From Chloroflexota bacterium (lineage in GTDB: Bacteria > Chloroflexota > Anaerolineae > Aggregatilineales > Phototrophicaceae): DNA of 42,214 bases. Location: contig JAPOYT010000149.1 in assembly GCA_026706445.1 (NCBI GenBank), forward strand, positions 1 through 42,214, written 5' to 3'. This document shows positions 33,079-40,692 of this stretch, one piece after another. Within the stretch, counting starts at the first letter, position 1. Every line of letters starts with the position of its first letter. The notes beneath the pieces were generated by a model. That model saw only the letters and a program-made list of their open reading frames with translations. It searched no databases and had not been told where the DNA came from. The position numbers and the translations under genes were made by a program.

Positions 33079-34845
33079 CTACAAGCCTGCTTTGTCGAGT
33101 TCATCCTGCAGGGCGGGCAGGCGCGCGAACTCCCGCCGTAAATTAGCAATGAGCGTTTTCCAGCCTGCGCTGTCGTTTAGCTGCTGATGCATCCCACGGA
33201 CCTCCCTCAATAGCTCCGCCGCGTAGGCATAGTCCTTTCTGGTTCTAAGATCAATCTCGGCGCGAGCGTAGTTGACGTAGACTGGAACAGCGCGCGCCGG
33301 TCGTACATGGCGTGATTTTTCCGCCACAGTAAAGTCGAGACGGTAGATCACATGCGAAGGGTGATGATCCTGTCGCATAGGAGCTTTGCCTAAAGTATCC
33401 CAAGCCAAATCCCATTCTTCATCATGCAAATAGACTTGGGCGAGCACCTCGTAGGCCTCTTTCCGCTTGAGTTCGCTGATAACCTCTGAACGGTTGCTGC
33501 GCCAAGCCCCGACCGCTTCGGCTGCATCGCGCAAACCGATATAATTGTCGATATGCGGGTCTTTTCGCATCCGATTTAACTGCCAGCGAAACTCCGCTTT
33601 TTCATCACCGTGTTTCTTATGCAAGTCGATGAGCCAGGCCGCAAGCCGGCTGTCATAGTCGCTTTCCAGCGCCGCTTCCGCCAGTTGAATCGCCCTGCGG
33701 TTCTGCTGATGGTCGGCGAGCAATTCAAGTCCGCGCTGTAATTCATACGCGGGATGCAATTTCGCTACAACGCCGGCAGCCTCTTCATAACGTTTCAACT
33801 CAAGCAGCGCGCTGGCCTGTGAATAATGCAACTCTTTCGCTTGAAGCCGTTTGAGTGTTTCTTCAGGATCGGTCGAATCGATCTTGTCTAATGCCATCAA
33901 AAAATACTCATAAGCCTCGCCAGACCAATTGCTGAAGTATTCTCTTTCCCTATCCTTCTCCTCAGCCAGGCGAATGCGTTCACGGATGCGCGGGGTATCG
34001 GCCGGCTTCACGATTTCCAGAATAATCTCATCCGCGTCATCCGCATAACCTATCCCGCCAAAGTCGATATCCCATATCACTGCGCTCACCAGCAGATCAA
34101 GCAGGCGCTGGCGCAGGTCTTCATGCTGTTCAATATCGAGATGCGAAAGGGCTTCCTTCAAGCGGGCGACGGCTTGATTGACCGCTTCAATATATTGTCC
34201 TTCGTCATCCGTTGGATAGCCGCTGGCGTTACACTCGTCGAGAATGGCGCAATAGATGGCGATGGATTGGACATAATCGCCGCGCAGGGCATAGCGATCG
34301 CCCAGGCTGGCGAGTTCGTAAACCTTGTTTTCGGCGGCGCGATCCATCCACTCTCCGCTGATGCGCAAAGCCCTCCTTAATTCACGGCGAATGGCTTGCA
34401 AGTCAATGAATTGGCCGGGAAAGCCGTCGACCGCCGCGCGTTCAACAATATCTTCAAGGTCAGGGTAACGCGCAATCATCTCTTCAATGATGTCAAGCAA
34501 CTCCGTTTTCTCGCGTGACATGAGTTCGTCGCGCAGTGTGGCGCGCTTCTCAAATTGTTCCGGCTGGTCCGAATACGCAAGCAGCAAGGCGACGATATGC
34601 TTGCAATCCCCGCCCCAATCATATTCGCAGCTGCAAACCGCGGCGACGATTTCCGCGTCTATGAATCTCGCCCATACGCGGTAGGGTTGAGGGTAAGACC
34701 CTTGGCAGCGCGCGCTGATCTCATCGCCGCGGCGAGTGGGCGAAGAAATGGCGCCATTCTCATAGAGCAATGCGCCGCGCTCAAAACTCTTGCCAACAGT
34801 TCGCGCTTGGATCTGATGCCGAGTTAACTTAATGTCGTCGGCCAC
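33079..34845 (-). CDS. SWIM zinc-finger protein with helical repeats
   Basis: A 588-aa protein. Residues 71-83 contain the SWIM motif C71-x-C73-(x7)-C81-x-H83 (CSCEYDWGGDCKHIV). The remaining roughly 500 residues are alpha-helical, rich in Ala, Leu, Glu and Tyr, with TPR-like pairs such as YALRGDYVQSIAIYCAIL and YEEAAGVVAKL. Bacterial relatives occur beside SWI/SNF helicases or on their own and are thought to bind nucleic acids or protein partners. No helicase is next to it here. It is translationally coupled to the EEP-fold gene, which makes a shared nucleic-acid role reasonable. Confidence 0.85.
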   Translation of the reverse strand: MADDIKLTRHQIQARTVGKSFERGALLYENGAISSPTRRGDEISARCQGSYPQPYRVWARFIDAEIVAAVCSCEYDWGGDCKHIVALLLAYSDQPEQFEKRATLRDELMSREKTELLDIIEEMIARYPDLEDIVERAAVDGFPGQFIDLQAIRRELRRALRISGEWMDRAAENKVYELASLGDRYALRGDYVQSIAIYCAILDECNASGYPTDDEGQYIEAVNQAVARLKEALSHLDIEQHEDLRQRLLDLLVSAVIWDIDFGGIGYADDADEIILEIVKPADTPRIRERIRLAEEKDREREYFSNWSGEAYEYFLMALDKIDSTDPEETLKRLQAKELHYSQASALLELKRYEEAAGVVAKLHPAYELQRGLELLADHQQNRRAIQLAEAALESDYDSRLAAWLIDLHKKHGDEKAEFRWQLNRMRKDPHIDNYIGLRDAAEAVGAWRSNRSEVISELKRKEAYEVLAQVYLHDEEWDLAWDTLGKAPMRQDHHPSHVIYRLDFTVAEKSRHVRPARAVPVYVNYARAEIDLRTRKDYAYAAELLREVRGMHQQLNDSAGWKTLIANLRREFARLPALQDELDKAGL

Positions 34846-34863
34846 TCAATCCGCCTCTTTCAT

Positions 34864-35553
34864 TCACCATGTCAGCGGCGCTTCATCGCGGAAGAAGCCA
34901 CCAGTCGGTCCATCATCCGGCAACGTCGCCGCCCAGACGATGCCAGCCGCGCCCTCGGGGATCGGTCGCCCGCCGGGAAAGTTTGGATCAGTTTCCACCC
35001 AGCCCGGGCAGATCGCATTCACCAAGAAGCCGTCGTCCGCCAGTTCGGCCGCCAGCATCCGCGTCAGCGCATTTAGCCCCGCCTTGCTGGCGATATATGC
35101 CGGCGGTCCCGCGCCTAAACTGTTCAACGCGGCCGCGCCGCTGCTGACGTTGACGATGCGCGGATGCGCGCTCTTTTTCAACAAAGGCATGAAGACTTGC
35201 GCCATCCGCCAGGGGCCGTAGAGATTGACATCGGCGGCGGCGCGCACAGTCGCGAAATCGGCATCAAGCGCATTCTGCCAATAATCATAGAAAGCGCCCG
35301 CGTTGTTGACGAGTACATCCAGTAGTCCGTAGCTTCGCTCGATTGCGGCGCGCGCGCATTCGATGCTTTTTTGATCGGTGACATCAAGTTGCAGCGGAAC
35401 GATATTGTCCATATTCAAGTCGGCGACCGCTGATTCTGCTTTCTCCCGGTCGCGCGCGGTCAATAGCGCAAGGCAGCCGTTCTCCGCCAACTGCCGGCAG
35501 ACTTCCTTTCCGATGCCGCGATTGGCGCCCGTGATCAGCGCGATCTTTTGCAT
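34864..35553 (-). CDS. Short-chain dehydrogenase/reductase (classical SDR)
   Basis: A 229-aa NAD(P)-dependent oxidoreductase. TGANRGIG at 8-15 binds the nucleotide, NNAG is at 83-86, and catalytic Ser137/138, Tyr153 and Lys157 (Y-I-A-S-K) are complete. ICPGWVETD follows as usual. Arg33-like basic residues after strand two (TARDREKAE) favour NADP. It resembles carbonyl-reductase-like SDRs. It lies 24 bp after the M20 peptidase gene and 18 bp before the SWIM gene, so probably within one transcript. Confidence 0.92.
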   Translation of the reverse strand: MQKIALITGANRGIGKEVCRQLAENGCLALLTARDREKAESAVADLNMDNIVPLQLDVTDQKSIECARAAIERSYGLLDVLVNNAGAFYDYWQNALDADFATVRAAADVNLYGPWRMAQVFMPLLKKSAHPRIVNVSSGAAALNSLGAGPPAYIASKAGLNALTRMLAAELADDGFLVNAICPGWVETDPNFPGGRPIPEGAAGIVWAATLPDDGPTGGFFRDEAPLTW

Positions 35554-35577
35554 CTCGCCTTCTCCTCACCGCTCGAC

Positions 35578-36729
35578 TCAGAGCAGCTCGCGCAGCATCG
35601 CCGCCATGATCGCCGCCCGCTCCGGCAGTGACGAGACCTCCCCATATTCATCAATGGCGTGCCCGCCATCGCCAACCATGCCCATGCCATCCAGCGTGGG
35701 TACGCCCAGCGCCGCCGTCTTGTTGCCATCGGAGCCGCCGCCCGTCCGGCCTTCTTCGAGCGTAATGCCCATCCCCGCCGCCAGCGCCTGCGCCTGTTTG
35801 AACAGAGCCGCGATCTCCGGACTGCGCTCCATGGGCGGCACGCCCACGCCACCCTCGACGATGACTTCCGCTTCGGGGTGAACTGGCTTCAAGCTCATCA
35901 TCTGCTCATGGATCGCCTCTTGATTGACCCGTGTCCAGGCTCGCACATTGATCTCAACTTGCGCTTCGGCCGGCACTACATTTGGTCGCGTGCCGCCGCT
36001 GATGATGCCCACGTTGGCGGTCGTGCCGATGTCGTAGTTGGTCATCGCTTGAGCCGCCAGCACCTGATGCGCCATCTCTTCAATCGCATTAACGCCACGC
36101 GCGTGATCGGCGCCCGAATGAGCGGCGCGCCCCTTCACCCTAATCGTGTATTGGCTGACGCCCTTGCGCTGCGTTTTGTAAGCGCCGTCTTGCGGCGGCT
36201 CAGTGACGAAGACGACATCGTGCGCAAGCGCCTCCGCTTCAATCTCGCCGGCCGAATGCCGGCTGCCAGTTTCTTCATCGGAATTGAGCAGGTAAGTGAT
36301 CGGTCCTTCGGGAAACTGGTCAAGCGCCCGCAGCGCCCGCAAAGCCCAGAGCGCGATGACGATGCCGCCTTTCATATCCATCGCGCCGACGCCATAGAGC
36401 CGATCGCCCTCTATCCGCGTCGGACGTCCCGCTACCGTCCCGACATCCCAGACCGTGTCCATGTGGCTCATGATCACGACGCCGCCTTCGCCCGCATTCC
36501 AGCGCGCGCGCAAGACGTCGCCGACCTCGGTTTTGGGGATGACCTCCACTGCGCCGCCTAGCCCGCGCAGTTCCGCCGCCAGCGCCGCGCCCAGTTCATC
36601 GACAGCAGGTTTGTACGAAGTTGGCGATTCCAGCGCGATCAATCGCTTCAAGTCAGCGACCATATCGTTAGTATGCGCGCGCAGATAATCCAGGATGCGT
36701 CGGTTGTCCTCAGCCATCGTTTGAGCCAT
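35578..36729 (-). CDS. M20-family metallopeptidase (carboxypeptidase G2/ArgE-like)
   Basis: A 383-aa zinc hydrolase. H89-x-D91 (MSHMDTVWD), D118 in GAMDMKGG, E152-E153 in NSDEETGS, E177 in VTEPP and a C-terminal His in GGHAIDEYG give the full two-zinc set. A dimerisation domain lies between. GAGGG immediately upstream of 36729 and the in-frame ATG at 36717 leave the exact start uncertain by four residues. It probably removes C-terminal glutamate or another amino acid from peptides or folate-like conjugates. It begins the minus-strand unit with the SDR, SWIM and EEP genes. A TATACT on the minus strand (36757-36762) is a possible -10 element. Confidence 0.9.
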   Translation of the reverse strand: MAQTMAEDNRRILDYLRAHTNDMVADLKRLIALESPTSYKPAVDELGAALAAELRGLGGAVEVIPKTEVGDVLRARWNAGEGGVVIMSHMDTVWDVGTVAGRPTRIEGDRLYGVGAMDMKGGIVIALWALRALRALDQFPEGPITYLLNSDEETGSRHSAGEIEAEALAHDVVFVTEPPQDGAYKTQRKGVSQYTIRVKGRAAHSGADHARGVNAIEEMAHQVLAAQAMTNYDIGTTANVGIISGGTRPNVVPAEAQVEINVRAWTRVNQEAIHEQMMSLKPVHPEAEVIVEGGVGVPPMERSPEIAALFKQAQALAAGMGITLEEGRTGGGSDGNKTAALGVPTLDGMGMVGDGGHAIDEYGEVSSLPERAAIMAAMLRELL

Positions 36730-36826
36730 TCCCTCGTCCGTTAAGCGGGTAGCGCGAGTATACCACTTCGACTGCAAATCGCAGCCCGCGAAATCGCCGT
36801 CTTCGCCGTATTGCGCCCCGCCACTG

Positions 36827-36999
36827 TTGTAGACCCTCGCGCGACCATGCCGCCGCCCACGCAAAATACCTTGCGTCCCGCTGCACTAAGCTCCTCTTCC
36901 CTAGCTTGCTGGGATGCTCGCCATAGAGATGGCGAGGGGGCCGGGTCACGTAGACATAGACCTTCGGGGATGGGGTTTGCCGCTCGCAACGTAAACAGG
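36827..36999. repeat. Long dispersed repeat, copy C, with two insertions
   Basis: Third copy of the 131-bp element, same orientation as copy A, enlarged to 173 bp. After GCTTGCTGGG a roughly 22-bp insertion creates the new hairpin CTCGCCAT-AGAG-ATGGCGAG. After CCGGG a second roughly 20-bp segment (TCACGTAGACATAGACCTTC) is inserted. The ends TTGTAGAC and AACGTAAACAGG are unchanged. The rest of the 365-bp gap 36730-37094 holds the upstream region of the M20 gene and a decayed hairpin (about 37000-37022). Confidence 0.85.
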
Positions 37000-37094
37000 G
37001 GCGGCTTATCGGGTCGCTCGCCTTCCCACGATATCCCTAGCTATTACGCCACCTTCAGACGTTCTGGGTTATGATAATCACAACAGGCATGGGC

Positions 37095-37601
37095 ATGAAC
37101 GACATTCCGCGCGCAAAGAGAAACTTGATAGCCGCCTTGGACGACGGGCGCGCCGCCGCCCGCGCATTCGTCGAATCGCTGTCGCCCGACCTGCCCGTGC
37201 ACGATGACTCCGATTGGACCGCGCGCGACCTTATCATTCATTTGACGGCGCTGGAAGCCGATATGATCGCCGCCATGCAAAGCGCCATAGACGGGGAAGC
37301 ATTCAGCGTCGATCTGCGCGGACAAGCCGATGCGCCCGCCCTCTATGAACTGCGCCGCCGCGATTGGGCTCACTATAGCTGGGATGATTTGCTTCGCCAA
37401 TGGCAGCGTACGCGTGATCAATTGCGGGGCGCGGTCCTCGCCTTCCCGGTCGAGCAGATTGAGACGCCGTTCAGCAATCCCTTCTTCGTTGATTACGACT
37501 TGATTGGCGCGGTCCGCGCTTGCGGCGCCCATGAACGCGAGCATCTGGCAGAGATGCGCGCGGCGCTTGTCCGGCGGGAACAATCCTCTCGGAACACTTG
37601 A
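37095..37601 (+). CDS. DinB/maleylpyruvate-isomerase-like four-helix protein
   Basis: A 168-aa helical-bundle protein. His in LIIHLTALE and the H-x-x-x-H pair in HEREHLAEM match the three metal-binding histidines of the DinB/YfiT fold. Members bind a divalent metal and include thiol-dependent transferases and many stress-linked proteins of unknown activity. ATG codons at 37071, 37089 and 37095 are in frame and none has a good ribosome binding site; I choose 37095 because MNDIPRAKRNLIAAL starts the first helix directly. Stands alone on the plus strand. Confidence 0.8.
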   Translation: MNDIPRAKRNLIAALDDGRAAARAFVESLSPDLPVHDDSDWTARDLIIHLTALEADMIAAMQSAIDGEAFSVDLRGQADAPALYELRRRDWAHYSWDDLLRQWQRTRDQLRGAVLAFPVEQIETPFSNPFFVDYDLIGAVRACGAHEREHLAEMRAALVRREQSSRNT

Positions 37602-37630
37602 CAAACAGCTAATAACGCTATGGAAATCCG

Positions 37631-37659
37631 TTGTAAATGTATGCGACATAAAGTACTAT
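37631..37659 (+). promoter_or_regulatory. Candidate promoter of the coiled-coil gene
   Basis: TTGTAA (37631-37636) and TACTAT (37654-37659) with exactly 17 bases between, each matching four of six consensus positions, 46 bases ahead of the GTG start at 37705. The surrounding sequence is AT-rich in an otherwise GC-rich window. A TTGACA at 37598-37603 has no good -10 partner. Confidence 0.45.
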
Positions 37660-37704
37660 AGACTCTACATTTACGTTCATGTTGGCCGGCACAGGGGGTG
37701 AAGT

Positions 37705-38448
37705 GTGGATCAGCAGGAAACTTATGTTACGAGCGAAGAACTCGACAATCGCTTAAATGAATTCTTGGCGCAACTCAAATCTGAATTCGATCTAGAGGGT
37801 AGGAAAGAGGTCGAACTTGATTACGAGACTTCTGCCCAGATTGCAGAATATGAGCAGCGAACGATAAACCTTGAAGATAAGTTCCAGGAGACTTTGAGCG
37901 CGCTGCGCAACATTGACCGCTTTGCCAGCCGCCTCGAATTTCTGAAGCTTCTTGACGATGTGGATAGTATTCGTAGAGACACTGACCAGAATACAAGACG
38001 TCTAACGGTTGTTGAGGAAAGGTTGACGGGGATCGATAGACGCCTGACAGCGATTGAGTCTCGCCTCGCGAATATTGATGAACGCTTTGCCCAGATAGAT
38101 GAACGCTTTACCCAGATAGATGAACGCTTTGCCCAGATGGATGAACGCTTTGCCCAGATGGATGAGCGCTTTGCCCAGATAGATGAGCGCTTTGCCCAGA
38201 TAGATGAACGCTTTGCCCAGATAGATGAACGCTTTGCCCAGATGGATGAACGCTTTGCCCAGATGGATGAACGCTTTGCCCAGATGGATGAACGCTTTAC
38301 CCAGATAGATGAACGCTTTGCCCAGATGGATGAACGCTTTACACAGATGGATGAACGCTTTACCCAGATAGATGAACGCTTTGCCCAGATGGATGGGAAA
38401 TTAGACGTCATTGTGGGTATGTTGCGAGGCTCGTCCGGCGGCGAATGA
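37705..38448 (+). CDS. Coiled-coil protein with 15 DERFAQ heptads
   Basis: A 247-aa acidic, all-helical protein. Translation starts at GTG, supported by AGGGGGTG 6-13 bases upstream. Residues 1-103 are non-repetitive and helical (LKSEFDLEGRKEVELDYETS, then NLEDKFQETLSALRNIDRF). From about 104 degenerate heptads lead into 15 nearly identical I/M-D-E-R-F-A/T-Q units (124-228), ending with LDVIVGMLRG. Every seventh position is Ile or Met, which predicts a long parallel coiled coil. There is no signal peptide or membrane segment. Function unknown; similar bacterial repeats are often structural or phase-variable in length. Less GC-rich than its neighbours. Confidence 0.8.
   Translation: MDQQETYVTSEELDNRLNEFLAQLKSEFDLEGRKEVELDYETSAQIAEYEQRTINLEDKFQETLSALRNIDRFASRLEFLKLLDDVDSIRRDTDQNTRRLTVVEERLTGIDRRLTAIESRLANIDERFAQIDERFTQIDERFAQMDERFAQMDERFAQIDERFAQIDERFAQIDERFAQMDERFAQMDERFAQMDERFTQIDERFAQMDERFTQMDERFTQIDERFAQMDGKLDVIVGMLRGSSGGE
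38074..38388 (+). repeat. Tandem 21-bp repeat, 15 units, in frame
   Basis: Fifteen units of 21 bp, each close to ATAGATGAACGCTTTGCCCA plus a final G. Variation is limited to I/M (ATA or ATG), A/T (GCC or ACC), one silent AAC/AGC change and one ACA variant near the 3' end, which is the pattern left by slippage and gene conversion. Being a multiple of three, gain or loss of units keeps the frame. Confidence 0.97.
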
Positions 38449-38480
38449 TGCAACTGTCCAGTCTGTGATTACAAATTCGC

Positions 38481-38510
38481 CCCCCACTTTTCCAAGTGGG
38501 GGTTTGTTTT
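38481..38510 (+). terminator. Rho-independent terminator
   Basis: CCCCCACTT, a 4-base loop, AAGTGGGGG: a perfect 9-bp stem followed by TTTGTTTT. It lies 33 bases after the stop codon of the coiled-coil gene and is the clearest intrinsic terminator in the window. It also argues against the upstream start (38496) for the next gene, since that start lies inside it. Confidence 0.9.
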
Positions 38511-38537
38511 AAGTCTTGTAGCTCTGTATCAATACGA

Positions 38538-39527
38538 ATGTTTTCCCACTTGATTCCCCACTACGTCCCCATTCCTGTGCTTCCTATACTCTGTGTTGTC
38601 GCAAGCCTCTTTGCGCTCAACGCCGCAGCGCAACACGAAGCGCCTCCCATCTTCCAGCGCGAACCGCGCCCCATGCCCTCGTCGCTGCAGATTGAGTCTG
38701 AGCTACGGCTGGAAACCTACTTCTCGTCGCTGGCGCAAGGCGGCGTCGGACTGCTGCGGCTGTCAGGCGAAGGGATTCAGCGCGCGCGAGCCGAGCTTCG
38801 CGGTGAATCAACGCCGTTTTTCCAAGCGGACGACGGCGCCTTTTACGCCCTGATCGCCGCGGACATGGACATCATCCCTCGCGCCTACACGCTGATTGTC
38901 AGCGCCCACTCTCAAACCAGCGCCGTCACCTTCGCGCGCGAACTGCGCATTGATTCCGCCAACTTCATCGTGCAAGACCTCCAGCTTCCCAGCGGACGCG
39001 CCTACCTGGCGGACGCTGAAATCGAAAGCGCGGAACTAGCGCTGCTCGAGTCGATGACATCAGAAACCACTCCCGCGCCCCTATGGGATGCCAGCGGCTT
39101 TGAACTGCCGCACGACAGCGAACTGATCACCCCCTTCGGTACCTATCGCCGGCTGGGAGACGACCGACAGTCGCGCCACACCGGTTGGGACCAAAATGTA
39201 CCGATCGGCTCCCCGATCCAGTCTATGGCAGCCGGACAGGTGGTTTTCGCCGACGCGCTTGCGATCCGCGGCGACTACGTGCTGATCAACCACGGTCTGG
39301 GCATCTACTCGGGTTACGCCCATTTCTCCGAACTGCATGTGGAAGCGGGGCAATCGGTCGCCGCCGGGCAGATCATCGGCTTGAGCGGCAACAGCGGCCG
39401 CAGCAGCGCGCCACATCTGCATTGGGAAGTTGCGCTCCGCGGCAAATGGGTCGATGGCGCGGCTTTCTTGGCATTATGGCTGCCATCTCCAAGCGGCGCG
39501 GCAACTGACGCTGATGCGCCACAATAA
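38538..39527 (+). CDS. Exported M23 (LytM/peptidase M23) metallopeptidase
   Basis: A 329-aa protein. The start at 38538 gives a hydrophobic N-terminus (VPIPVLPILCVVASLFAL) with a likely cleavage at NAAA-Q; an ATG at 38496 would lie within the terminator. The M23 zinc site is complete: H214-x-x-x-D218 in RHTGWD and H293-L-H295 in APHLHWE. The catalytic domain follows a beta-rich region (about 30-190) with GVGLLRLSGEGI. Family members cleave peptidoglycan cross-links or activate amidases. In a Chloroflexota cell it would act in the cell wall or outside. No ribosome binding site is obvious. Confidence 0.9.
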   Translation: MFSHLIPHYVPIPVLPILCVVASLFALNAAAQHEAPPIFQREPRPMPSSLQIESELRLETYFSSLAQGGVGLLRLSGEGIQRARAELRGESTPFFQADDGAFYALIAADMDIIPRAYTLIVSAHSQTSAVTFARELRIDSANFIVQDLQLPSGRAYLADAEIESAELALLESMTSETTPAPLWDASGFELPHDSELITPFGTYRRLGDDRQSRHTGWDQNVPIGSPIQSMAAGQVVFADALAIRGDYVLINHGLGIYSGYAHFSELHVEAGQSVAAGQIIGLSGNSGRSSAPHLHWEVALRGKWVDGAAFLALWLPSPSGAATDADAPQ

Positions 39528-39563
39528 TTGACCTTGCGTATCAAATCGCCCTGGGAAATTCAA

Positions 39564-39604
39564 GGTATAATGCACAAATGATTGCTGGCGACATTTGGTA
39601 TAAT
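39564..39604 (+). promoter_or_regulatory. Two GGTATAAT -10-like elements ahead of the FHA gene
   Basis: Perfect TATAAT hexamers, each preceded by GG, occur at 39566-39571 and 39599-39604, 33 bp apart. Neither has a good -35 at 16-18 bases, so an extended or non-standard promoter is possible. They lie 92-130 bp ahead of the ATG at 39696. Confidence 0.4.
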
Positions 39605-39695
39605 CGACCTTCTATCATCGCTCACTCGCTAGGTGATTGAACGCGAGCATTACACCGCAGCCCAACATCGCGGCTCGCTGACTTAGGAGGGAATC

Positions 39696-40550
39696 ATGCA
39701 GCAGAATGACAGCTTCCGCTTGGTTATCCGGCGCGGACCACAGCCCAATCAAGCCTTCGAAGTCAGCAAGGATGTCAACACTTTGGGACGCGATATCAGC
39801 AATGATATCGTCATCAACGACCGCGAAACCAGCCGCCATCATCTGCGCCTGATGCTTTCTGGCGACACCCTCACCATCGAAGACCTCGGCTCCACCAACG
39901 GCACCTTCGTCAATGGCAAGCGCGTATCCGGCGTCACGCCGCTGCAAATCGGCGACTTGATTGGCTTGGGCGAAACGGTGATCCTCGCGCTGGAGAGCGT
40001 CAGCGCTGGCGCCGATGCCCCCGCCCCCGCGCCGAACCTGGGCGACTTGCTGCCGCCCGCGATTCCGTCCCCGCCAGAAACGCCCGTCCCCGATCCGCAA
40101 GCTTCGCCGGCGCCCGACCCGACCTACACAGTCACGCCTGGTCCGACCGATTACGGACTCCAGGGCGGGCCGCCAACGCCGGCCGATCCCTACGCGCCGC
40201 TCGGCGAGCCGATGCCGCAGCAGCCACCCGCGTATCCGCCTTATAGCGAGCAGCAGGGCGCGCCACCGCAGCAGCCACCCGGCTATTACCCGCAACAGGG
40301 GACGCCCGGCTACCAGCAGATGCCGCCGGCGCCGCCACAAGGCTATCCCGGCTACGACTACGATCCCTACGCCGCGCGCGAAGAGAGCAGCGGAACCTCG
40401 CCCTGGCTCATCCTCGGCTGCTTTGTCTTCTTCATTCTGGTCTTCGTCTGCTTCGCCCTCATCGCCCTGACCATCATTGATGTGCTCAACCTCTGGTGCG
40501 ATCTGCCGGTCGTGCGCGATGTCATCCTGGCGCTCGGCTTCGGCTGTTAA
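39696..40550 (+). CDS. FHA-domain protein with proline-rich linker and C-terminal membrane segment
   Basis: A 284-aa protein in three parts. Residues 8-100 form a forkhead-associated domain with G31-R32, S46-x-x-H49 and N68-G69 in the GSTNGTFVNG loop, the phosphothreonine-binding residues. Residues 105-225 are disordered and rich in Pro, Gln, Tyr and Gly (repeats like QPPGYYPQQGTPG). A hydrophobic helix at about 237-262 should anchor the protein in the membrane with the FHA domain in the cytoplasm. The ribosome binding site AGGAGGG lies 6 bases ahead of the ATG. It presumably reads Ser/Thr kinase signals at the membrane; no kinase is encoded in the window. Confidence 0.9.
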   Translation: MQQNDSFRLVIRRGPQPNQAFEVSKDVNTLGRDISNDIVINDRETSRHHLRLMLSGDTLTIEDLGSTNGTFVNGKRVSGVTPLQIGDLIGLGETVILALESVSAGADAPAPAPNLGDLLPPAIPSPPETPVPDPQASPAPDPTYTVTPGPTDYGLQGGPPTPADPYAPLGEPMPQQPPAYPPYSEQQGAPPQQPPGYYPQQGTPGYQQMPPAPPQGYPGYDYDPYAAREESSGTSPWLILGCFVFFILVFVCFALIALTIIDVLNLWCDLPVVRDVILALGFGC

Positions 40551-40580
40551 TCCAAATTGCCCGAAATTCTACAATCTGTA

Positions 40581-40602
40581 GGGACGAGCCACCGGCTCGC
40601 CC
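40581..40602. repeat. Simple hairpin repeat after the FHA gene
   Basis: GGGACGAGCC-ACC-GGCTCGCCC with flanking GTAG/CTAC that extends the stem. It lies 30 bases beyond the FHA stop, and no T-tract follows. Confidence 0.85.
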
Positions 40603-40692
40603 CTACGAATTCTGTGTTCGCGTAAACCTATAGTCGCCCTTTGCCCCGCGCGCTCTGCTAGCCTGCGCGCAGACCAAGCAAAGGAGCGACCC

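Noticed and set aside
38074..38388. CRISPR or non-coding minisatellite
   Set aside because: The 21-bp units abut without spacers and are in frame within a gene that has a start signal and a downstream terminator.
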